Made by a program: the position numbers and the translations under genes. A stretch of 64,000 nt of DNA, taken from positions 2,418,001 to 2,482,000 of the forward strand of contig NZ_CP115784.1 of assembly GCF_027913215.1 (NCBI RefSeq), read 5' to 3'. The notes under the pieces were generated by a model. It did no database searches and had not been told where the DNA came from. It worked only from the letters and a program-made list of their open reading frames with translations. The DNA is from Paracoccus aerodenitrificans (GTDB lineage: Bacteria; Pseudomonadota; Alphaproteobacteria; Rhodobacterales; Rhodobacteraceae). Positions 57,571 through 64,000 of the stretch are shown in pieces; the stretch's first letter is position 1; each line of letters begins with the position of its first letter.

Positions 57571-57604
57571 CGCCCCACCCCGCAGGGTGCGCTTTAGCGC
57601 ACCG

Positions 57605-58453
57605 TTACAGCCACTTGCCTTGAATAACCTGACGATAGACGTTGGTCAGCCAGCTATTCCCCTGCGGGGTCATCGTCAAGCCGCGCCCGCGAAGCTGATT
57701 ATAGGCATCCTGATAGAAGGGCGAGGACTGGAAGTTATGGCCCAGAATAGCACCCGCCGTCTGCGCCTCATCGGTCAGGCCAAGCGCCAGATAGGCCTCA
57801 ACCAGACGCATCAGCGCCTCGGGCGTGTGAGTCGTGGTCTGGAAATCCTCGACAACGACGCGGAACCGGTTCACGGCAGCTGTATAATGGCCACGCTTGA
57901 GATAATACCGCCCGATCTCCATTTCCTTGCCTGCAAGGTGATCGAAGGCCAGATCGAATTTCAGAATCGCGCTGCGGGCATATTCGCTGTCGGGATATTC
58001 CTCGATCACTTCGCGCAGCGCCTGAAGCGCCTGGAAGGTCAGACCCTGATCGCGACCGACCTCATCGATCTGGTCGTAATAGGACAGCGCCAGAAGATAT
58101 TTCGCATAGGCCGCATCGTCGTCACCGGGATAGGTATCGATGAAACGCTGCGCCGCACCCCGCGCCTCTTCATATTCCTTGGCCTGATGATAGCCATAGG
58201 CCTGCATGATCAGCGCACGCTTCGCCCATTGGGAATAGGGATAGAGCCGCTCAATCTCCGAGAAATAATAGACTGCGGTATCGGGCTGGCGGTTATTTTC
58301 CAGCTCATACTCGCCGCGGCGATAGATTTCTTCGGCGGTGAAGTTTTCGACCGGCACCCTTTCATCGGATCCGCGACCGCCCCCGCAGCCCGCCAGAAGC
58401 GAGCCCGCCAGAACGATGGCCAGAAGGGTTTTGGACGAAACGAAGCGGACCAT
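57605..58453 (-). CDS. bamD: Outer membrane assembly lipoprotein BamD
   Basis: Essential subunit of the BAM complex. 282 residues with a lipoprotein signal (LLAIVLAGSLLAGCGGG, lipobox Cys about residue 23) and five TPR-like repeats (EEIYRRGEYELENNRQPDTAVYYF; RAAQRFIDTYPGDD...). Start at 58453 has AGG upstream; the longer frame to 58543 would put the signal peptide internally. Order lpxC-bamD-recN is the alphaproteobacterial standard. Confidence 0.96.
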   Translation of the reverse strand: MVRFVSSKTLLAIVLAGSLLAGCGGGRGSDERVPVENFTAEEIYRRGEYELENNRQPDTAVYYFSEIERLYPYSQWAKRALIMQAYGYHQAKEYEEARGAAQRFIDTYPGDDDAAYAKYLLALSYYDQIDEVGRDQGLTFQALQALREVIEEYPDSEYARSAILKFDLAFDHLAGKEMEIGRYYLKRGHYTAAVNRFRVVVEDFQTTTHTPEALMRLVEAYLALGLTDEAQTAGAILGHNFQSSPFYQDAYNQLRGRGLTMTPQGNSWLTNVYRQVIQGKWL

Positions 58454-58591
58454 CAGAACCTGCCTGTCAGAACTTAAACGCCAGTTGACGAGTCGGACCC
58501 GCATCGGCCCAGTCGTCCTAGCACAGAACATCAGGGGGCGCAAAATGGCAATGTAGTGATTTTCCCGATAGTTGCGCGGGACTGTACAGGT

Positions 58592-59530
58592 TCAGGCAAC
58601 CGCGATCAGAGCGGGCGCGTTGACCGGGCCATAGGCGGCAACGCCGGCGCCCGGCAGCCGGCATTCCAGATCAGACTCGCAGGTCACCCATTCCCAGGCA
58701 TCCGCATCGGCGAATAATGCCCGAAGCAGCTTGTTGGTCATCGCGTGACCCGCCCGGTTCCCGGTGTAACGCGCCAGAAGCGGTGCACCGGCAAGGGCCA
58801 GATCGCCCATCGCGTCCAGCATCTTGTGACGCACGGCTTCGTCCTTATGGCGCAGCCCGCCGGGCGACAGGACCTTGCTGCCATCGACGACGACGGCATT
58901 CAGATAGGTGCCGCCAAGTGCCAGACCGTTTTCGCGCATCACATCGACATCCGCCTGACGGCAGAAGGTGCGGCTGTCCATCAGCTCACGGACAAAGGCC
59001 CCGTTCGCCATATCAAGAACCTTGTCCTGACGGCCAATGGCTTCATCCGCGAAGTCGATATGAAAGTCGATCTCAAGATGATCCGCAGGCTCCAGCCGGG
59101 CGACGGCCTGCCCCTCACGCACTTCGACCGGGCGTTTCAGGCGGATTGCCCGCTGCTCGCCTTCCAGGATCCGGATCCCGGCATCCAGAATTCCAGCAAC
59201 GAACTCAGCCGACGAACCGTCAAGGATCGGAACTTCGGGCGCATCAATGCGGATCAGGGCATTTTGGATGCCCGTCCCAGAAAGCGCCGCCATGATATGT
59301 TCGATGGTCGAGACACGCGCCCCGTCTTCGTTTTCGATCAGGGTACAGAGTTTCGACGGCACGACCCGATCCCACAGCGCGGGAATCCGGTTCACCCCGG
59401 CAGGAAGGTCGCTGCGTTCGAAGACAATACCATGCCCCAGAGGAGCCGGTGCTATTTCCATGCGCACGGTCACGCCGGAATGAAGCCCGACGCCCCGGAA
59501 TATTGTCGCTTTCGCAATTGTTGCCTGCAT
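58592..59530 (-). CDS. lpxC: UDP-3-O-acyl-N-acetylglucosamine deacetylase
   Basis: Zinc deacetylase of lipid A synthesis, the committed step. 312 residues: IEHIMAALSGTGIQNALI carries the first zinc His, HKDEAVRHKMLDAMGDLALAG the other ligands, and the His/Asp of the second half. N-terminus QATIAKATIFRGVGLHSG is typical. It lies downstream of ftsZ on the same strand, with a terminator-like hairpin between them. Confidence 0.97.
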   Translation of the reverse strand: MQATIAKATIFRGVGLHSGVTVRMEIAPAPLGHGIVFERSDLPAGVNRIPALWDRVVPSKLCTLIENEDGARVSTIEHIMAALSGTGIQNALIRIDAPEVPILDGSSAEFVAGILDAGIRILEGEQRAIRLKRPVEVREGQAVARLEPADHLEIDFHIDFADEAIGRQDKVLDMANGAFVRELMDSRTFCRQADVDVMRENGLALGGTYLNAVVVDGSKVLSPGGLRHKDEAVRHKMLDAMGDLALAGAPLLARYTGNRAGHAMTNKLLRALFADADAWEWVTCESDLECRLPGAGVAAYGPVNAPALIAVA

Positions 59531-59675
59531 GGTTCTGCCCGTTTCTTATCTGGCGGATATTTCTTTTCTCCGCAGCTTCCAGATAGGCACAGCCCGCGTC
59601 ACGCTCAACTAACGTTTTGTGACTCTCTGTAACAAACCCGGTCAGGAAAACCGCGCGTTATCCGTATATTGCGCG

Positions 59676-59716
59676 TATAAACGGGAAAAGGGCCGCCCCT
59701 GCGGCGACCCTTTGTG
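59676..59716 (-). terminator. Terminator-like hairpin after ftsZ
   Basis: On the minus strand AAGGGTCGCCGC pairs (with one mismatch) with GCGGCCCTT around AGGG, followed by TTTCCC. It lies between ftsZ and lpxC. Confidence 0.6.
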
Positions 59717-59758
59717 ATGTTCTGAACACGCAGCCGTGACCGGCTGCGCAGCAATATG

Positions 59759-61360
59759 TCAGTTTGCCTGACGGCGCAGGAAAGCGGGGATCTCGGCATT
59801 GTCCGACTGCGAATCGTCGGCAAGATCATCGAAATCCGTATCGAGATTGCCCTGACGACGAGCCGAGAGACGCTCACTGACACGATCTGCAATCGAGGCC
59901 GAGGACGGTTTCTCGCCATTATGGCCAGCCATACGCTCGATCATTCGGCCCAGGCCTGCCATGCGGCTTTCGCCCCGGGCGGCAGCATCAGGCTCTGGTT
60001 TCCGGCGGACAGGAGCCGACGGCGCACGCGCGGCAGCACCCGGCTGCGCGGCGGCGGCACGGCGCATACGCTCAAGCACATCCGCTGGCGGGGTCCCGCG
60101 CGGCGCGGCGCTGCGCGGTGCGATGAAGTCCCCTGCATCATCCCCGATCGGATCGACAGGAGCGCTTGCACGGACCGGCTCTTTCGGCTGATAGGCCGGA
60201 GCGGGCATGTCATCGTCGCCGAGCATTTTCGGCTCGGCCGGTGCTTCCGCCCTCGGCGCAGGCTCTTCGATCCGGGGTGCCGGAGCAGACGCAGCGCGGC
60301 GCGGCGGCACGTCTTCGACCTCGGCCCGCGCAGGCTGCTGAGCCGGTGCGGCCTCAACACGGCGGCGCGGTGCAGGCGGAGCGGCCTCTTCGATGGCAGC
60401 GTCGATACCTGTCGCCACGACCGAAACGCGGATCGCGCCTTCCATAGAGGGATCCAGCGTTGAGCCGACGATGATATTTGCATCGCCATCGACCTTGTCG
60501 CGAATGATATTCGCGGCCTCGTCCAGTTCGAACAGGGTCAGATCGGTGCCGCCGGTGATGTTGATCAGCACACCCTTGGCGCCGTTGAGGCTGATTTCGT
60601 CCAGAAGCGGGTTGGCAATCGCTTTCTCGGCGGCCTGCACGGCGCGGTTCTCGCCCTCGGCCTCGCCCGTGCCCATCATCGCCTTGCCCATTTCGTCCAT
60701 AACGGCGCGAACATCAGCAAAGTCGAGATTGATCAGACCCGGACGCACCATCAGATCGGTCACGCCCTTGACGCCCTGATACAGCACGTCATCGGCCATT
60801 GCGAAGGCTTCGGTGAAGGTGGTCTTTTCGTTGGCCAGACGGAACAGGTTCTGGTTCGGGATGATGATCAGCGTATCGACATGCTTTTGCAGTTCGGCCA
60901 CGCCGCTATCGGCCTGGCGCATCCGCTTGGTGCCTTCGAACTGGAACGGCTTGGTCACGACGCCGACGGTCAGAATGCCCATCTGGCGGGCGGCCTGCGC
61001 GATGATCGGCGCAGCACCCGTTCCGGTGCCGCCGCCCATCCCGGCGGTGATGAAGCACATATGAGCGCCCTGCAGGTGATCGACGATATCTTCAATCGTC
61101 TCTTCCGCCGCACGCGCACCTACTTCCGGCTTCGCACCGGCACCCAGACCCTCGGTCACTTTCGGACCAAGTTGGATCCGAGCCTCGGAACTGGATTGCT
61201 GCAGCGCCTGCGCGTCGGTATTGGCGACCACGAAAACACAACCGTCAAGCTGCTTTTCGATCATGTTGTTGACCGCGTTGCCGCCTGCGCCACCGACACC
61301 GAACACGGTGATGCGCGGCTTCAGATCGTCGTCGTCGTTCATCATCAGATTGAGGTTCAT
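59759..61360 (-). CDS. ftsZ: Cell division protein FtsZ with long linker
   Basis: Tubulin-like GTPase that forms the division ring. 533 residues versus ~385 in E. coli. Residues 1-~320 are the GTPase: [20 protein letters not shown] tubulin signature, NTDAQAL, and the T7 loop [11 protein letters not shown]. Residues ~325-515 are a Pro/Ala-rich disordered linker ([20 protein letters not shown]...), long as in alphaproteobacteria. The C-terminal peptide [11 protein letters not shown] is the FtsA/ZipA-type binding end. Promoter probably in the 224-base gap to ftsA. Confidence 0.97.
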   Translation of the reverse strand: MNLNLMMNDDDDLKPRITVFGVGGAGGNAVNNMIEKQLDGCVFVVANTDAQALQQSSSEARIQLGPKVTEGLGAGAKPEVGARAAEETIEDIVDHLQGAHMCFITAGMGGGTGTGAAPIIAQAARQMGILTVGVVTKPFQFEGTKRMRQADSGVAELQKHVDTLIIIPNQNLFRLANEKTTFTEAFAMADDVLYQGVKGVTDLMVRPGLINLDFADVRAVMDEMGKAMMGTGEAEGENRAVQAAEKAIANPLLDEISLNGAKGVLINITGGTDLTLFELDEAANIIRDKVDGDANIIVGSTLDPSMEGAIRVSVVATGIDAAIEEAAPPAPRRRVEAAPAQQPARAEVEDVPPRRAASAPAPRIEEPAPRAEAPAEPKMLGDDDMPAPAYQPKEPVRASAPVDPIGDDAGDFIAPRSAAPRGTPPADVLERMRRAAAAQPGAAARAPSAPVRRKPEPDAAARGESRMAGLGRMIERMAGHNGEKPSSASIADRVSERLSARRQGNLDTDFDDLADDSQSDNAEIPAFLRRQAN

Positions 61361-61584
61361 GGTTTCCGCCTGTTGTTTTTTGACTGCGACTCGGGTCTCG
61401 CGCCCGGTCGAATCCCCCGTATTCCTGAAATTGTAACCGGGAGAGGCCCTATCGTCACCCGAAAAACACGTGTCTCACGCAAAATCTTGTGGGCAACTCA
61501 TGTGTTTCCGGCGGTATCTTGCCGACACCGCTTGATATAGGGGAAAGCCCTACCGCCCCTACCACCTGTAATTTCAGTTACCTG

Positions 61585-62919
61585 TCACCAGTTGTTGCGA
61601 AACCAGCGATAGGCGCGGCGCAGACTGCGCGCCGGATAGGTCTCGGCGGGAGTCTCGAAATCCCACCATTCATCCTGTGGATGCGCCGCAAAAAGCGCGA
61701 GTCCGACCGCCGATGCGAAATTCGGTCCGGTCAGTTGATGCGGCAATCCGTGGATCCTCAGAGGACGGCCGATTCGCACATTCCGTCCAAGCATCCGCGC
61801 CGCAAGACCGTCCAGCCCCGGTATCTGGCTGCCGCCGCCGGTCAGAACAACCTGCTGACTTGGCATGTGATCGAACCCGGCGGCATCGAGGATTGCGGCG
61901 ACCTCTTCAAGGATCTCTTCGACGCGGGGACGCATGATCCCGATCAGATCAGAGCGGCTTATGCTGCGCCTGTCGGTCTCCCAGTCTCCGGTTTCGCCGC
62001 CAAGTTCGATCAGATCGCGGTCATCGCGCCCGGTGGCCTCGACCCCGCCATTCAGGGTCTTGATCCGCTCGGCGACGCCCATCGGAATGCGCAGCCCCTT
62101 GGCGATATCCTGCGTGACCAGATCCCCGCCCATCGGCACGGCATCGGCGAAAATCATGTGTTTTTTGACGAAGATGGAAACCCCGGTCGCGCCGCCGCCC
62201 AGATCGATACAGGCAGCACCCAGTTCCTGTTCGTCCTCGACCAGAGAGGAGAGCGCCGACATGTAGGACCCCGAGGCCACGCCCGCCAGTTCCATATCGC
62301 AGCGCCGGATTACATGGATCAGATTGTCGATCGCGTCGCCATCGACGGTCAGCACATGCATATCCACGCCGAGCGACTGGCCCGCATGTTCCCGTGGGTC
62401 CATCAGCCCCGAGCGCCCGTCCACGGTGAAATTCACCGGCTGCGCATGCAGTACCTGACGACCACGCCCGAAATGGGGCACTTCGCAGGATGCCAGAACA
62501 TGGGCGATATCGCCCTGAGCGACCTTGCCGTTCTTGATCGCGATCTCACCGTCGAGACCGTAAGAGGCCGGTCGCGCCCCGGAAATACAGGCGATTGCGT
62601 GATCGACGCGGACCCCGGCCAGTTTCTGCGCTGCCTGAACGGCGGTGCGGATGGCGCGTTCGGTTTCGGCCATCGTCTCGATCTCGCCGAAACGGACCCC
62701 GCGGGACCGGGTCGTCGCGGCACCGATCACGCGGAAATTCGACTGACCCGCCATCGGTCCGACGCCGTCGGCCTCGCGATAAATCCCCGGCCCATCGAAT
62801 TGCAGAACGAAACAGGCCACCTTCGAGCTGCCGATATCCAGAACCGCAATCACACCGCGCTGCAACGCCGCCTGACGCATATTCCGCATGGCGCGTTGCT
62901 GCTGATAAAGATCCTTCAT
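61585..62919 (-). CDS. ftsA: Cell division protein FtsA
   Basis: Actin-like membrane tether for FtsZ. 444 residues: ATPase phosphate-1 AVLDIGSSKVACFVL, phosphate-2 ACIDLGGGATGVSIF, adenosine motif VLTGGGSQIPGL. The C-terminal amphipathic helix (RRAYRWFRNNW) is the membrane anchor. AGGAACAGG precedes the ATG, 18 bases after ftsQ. N-terminal extension before AVLDIGSS is about 25 residues, common in this group. Confidence 0.97.
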   Translation of the reverse strand: MKDLYQQQRAMRNMRQAALQRGVIAVLDIGSSKVACFVLQFDGPGIYREADGVGPMAGQSNFRVIGAATTRSRGVRFGEIETMAETERAIRTAVQAAQKLAGVRVDHAIACISGARPASYGLDGEIAIKNGKVAQGDIAHVLASCEVPHFGRGRQVLHAQPVNFTVDGRSGLMDPREHAGQSLGVDMHVLTVDGDAIDNLIHVIRRCDMELAGVASGSYMSALSSLVEDEQELGAACIDLGGGATGVSIFVKKHMIFADAVPMGGDLVTQDIAKGLRIPMGVAERIKTLNGGVEATGRDDRDLIELGGETGDWETDRRSISRSDLIGIMRPRVEEILEEVAAILDAAGFDHMPSQQVVLTGGGSQIPGLDGLAARMLGRNVRIGRPLRIHGLPHQLTGPNFASAVGLALFAAHPQDEWWDFETPAETYPARSLRRAYRWFRNNW

Positions 62920-62937
62920 CCTGCCTGTTCCTCGCCC

Positions 62938-63921
62938 TCAGCTCTTCGTATCTTCTTCCGGCTCTTCGCCATTCGGCCCCAGCAAAGGCTGGCCCCGCGC
63001 GGCACGGATCGTATTGCGGGCCTTGACGCCGATCTGCGCTGTGGGGCGTTTGCCATTGCGCAGATCCACGACCGAGACATCCCGCCCAAGCAGGTCATCG
63101 GCCCCGTTCAAAGCGATCACCCGCTCAAGCGCCGCGACCGCGCCTTCGGCGGGCAGCCTGATCCGCTGGCCCCGATCCAGAACCACATCCCAACGCCGCT
63201 CGCCGACACGCTGCAACCCCCTGACACGCGGCAACAGAGGACCGGCGGCGGCGAACAGCCGCATCGCCTCGGCAGCGGCCTTGTCGGCGCCTTCCCCGGC
63301 GATCAGCGGCAGTTCCGAGCGGACAGAGCGCTCCGTGACCGAGGCGACGCGATGACCCTCTTCGTCGAGCTGCTCGATGCCCCGCGCATGCCGCCACAGC
63401 ATGACCGGACGGCGCTCGGACACCTCGGCCGCCAGAACGCCGCCGGGCTTCACGCGCAGCTCGACATCCTTCACCGCGTCGAGCATCAGAATATCCTGAC
63501 GCAGCTGATCCAGATCGATATCAAAGCTGGAAGTCGGCAGATCCACAGGCAGCATCATGCGCAGCGCCTTGTCGACCGGCTCGGATGCGCCGTCGATGGT
63601 CATCACCTTGACCATGAACTGTTCGCGGTTCTGCACTTTTTCGACCATGCCGGTCAGCCCCCCCGCCAGAGAGGCGCGGCGGTCTTCATCCGACAGCCAG
63701 AGCAAAGCCGTGAATGCGATCAGAAAGGCGGGCAGCCCGACCCGTGTCAGCTTGCGGAAACCCGGCGTCAGCCACATCCGGTTCAGCCGATAGGCAAGCC
63801 GCGAAGGCGCGGGATCGCGCCGGGGCTTCTGTGCGGTATTCTGCGGACGGCTCCAGCCCTTGCGGGGCGGCGTAGGCTGCGGGCTGAAGCCCGGATCGTG
63901 ATCCCGGTTCACACCCTGCAT
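62938..63921 (-). CDS. ftsQ: Cell division protein FtsQ
   Basis: Bitopic divisome protein. 327 residues: basic, Pro-rich cytoplasmic tail (~1-65), one membrane helix (GLPAFLIAFTALLWLS), a POTRA domain (SFDIDLDQLRQDILMLDAVKDVELRVKPGG) and a periplasmic beta domain. The C-terminal tail (ARGQPLLGPNGEEPEEDTKS) is longer and more acidic than in E. coli. Its start overlaps the end of ddl by 13 bases. Confidence 0.95.
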   Translation of the reverse strand: MQGVNRDHDPGFSPQPTPPRKGWSRPQNTAQKPRRDPAPSRLAYRLNRMWLTPGFRKLTRVGLPAFLIAFTALLWLSDEDRRASLAGGLTGMVEKVQNREQFMVKVMTIDGASEPVDKALRMMLPVDLPTSSFDIDLDQLRQDILMLDAVKDVELRVKPGGVLAAEVSERRPVMLWRHARGIEQLDEEGHRVASVTERSVRSELPLIAGEGADKAAAEAMRLFAAAGPLLPRVRGLQRVGERRWDVVLDRGQRIRLPAEGAVAALERVIALNGADDLLGRDVSVVDLRNGKRPTAQIGVKARNTIRAARGQPLLGPNGEEPEEDTKS

Positions 63922-64000
63922 AACGCATCCTCAACCAGCCACGCACAAAATGCCGGGAAATCCATATCCGCAAGGATCATCGCCTGCTCTGGCGCCAGAG
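63909..64000 (-). CDS. ddl: D-alanine-D-alanine ligase, C-terminal end only
   Basis: The last 29 codons of an open frame running in from the right edge: LAPEQAMILADMDFPAFCAWLVEDALCRV and stop. The PEQA....(D/G)F..(L/F)C.WLV.DA pattern is the conserved C-terminus of Ddl, and its position before ftsQ is standard. Assigned from this tail and gene order. Confidence 0.8.
   Translation of the reverse strand, partial: LAPEQAMILADMDFPAFCAWLVEDALCRV

Overview
The window reads as a contiguous piece of chromosome from a high-GC alphaproteobacterium of the Rhodobacteraceae, most likely Paracoccus or a close relative. Three things point there. The tmRNA gene is circularly permuted (two-piece) and encodes the tag ANDNRAPVALAA. 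The order ddl-ftsQ-ftsA-ftsZ-lpxC-bamD-recN and the sspB-fumC pair are typical of the group. Several small proteins (DUF4169, a DUF6522-like protein, a small protein beside gap) resemble families I know mainly from it. I see no prophage, insertion sequence, CRISPR array, integron or plasmid gene; this is almost entirely core genome with high coding density.

Layout. 1-4.4 kb: 3' part of an ABC exporter, convergent pyrG, secG and a decayed HTH remnant. 4.4-10.2 kb: accA facing a forward run (S49 peptidase, 38-aa membrane peptide, Na/Ca exchanger, FolM-like SDR), then an AT-rich gap with DnaA-box-like sites and uvrC. 10.2-15.2 kb: ruvX-ccmI, a small membrane protein, sodB, a DUF6522-like protein, 5-formyl-THF cyclo-ligase and a secreted transglycosylase. 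15.2-20.9 kb: methylcitrate cycle operon (thioesterase-prpD-prpC-prpB) divergent from its ScfR-type regulator. 20.9-29.8 kb: guaB, a FadL porin, a P-loop protein joined to metA, ppk2 plus a TPM protein, an SDR and an orphan polyamine-type binding protein. 29.8-34.5 kb: nsrR/hmp with a clear operator, a deaminase, the split tmRNA behind an 11-bp phased repeat, a chromate transporter and sspB. 34.5-44.5 kb: fumC, gdhA, DUF4169/RHH pair, purB, a lone FliG homologue, dnaB, pyrE, pyrC and a phasin-like protein. 44.5-49.8 kb: gap and its small partner, M23 peptidase plus bactofilin, DUF2189, coaD and a CBS protein. 49.8-55.5 kb: LysR regulator divergent from a valine/isobutyrate cluster (mmsA, acyl-CoA dehydrogenase, HIBYL-CoA hydrolase, mmsB). 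55.6-64 kb: a small secreted protein, then recN, bamD, lpxC, ftsZ, ftsA, ftsQ and the end of ddl, all on the minus strand.

How they work together. Valine breakdown through mmsA ends in propionyl-CoA, which the prp operon can consume; prpE and propionyl-CoA carboxylase are not in the window. tmRNA and SspB, two parts of the same ribosome-rescue and proteolysis route, lie within 2 kb of each other. The right end is the division and envelope block (dcw tail). The least explained items are the conserved-looking P-loop protein translationally joined to metA, the phased repeat before ssrA, the AT-rich DnaA-box gap before uvrC, and structured GC-rich palindromes in several intergenic gaps. Positions, reading frames, repeats and motifs were read by eye; family names come from recognition of the protein sequences, not from a database search.
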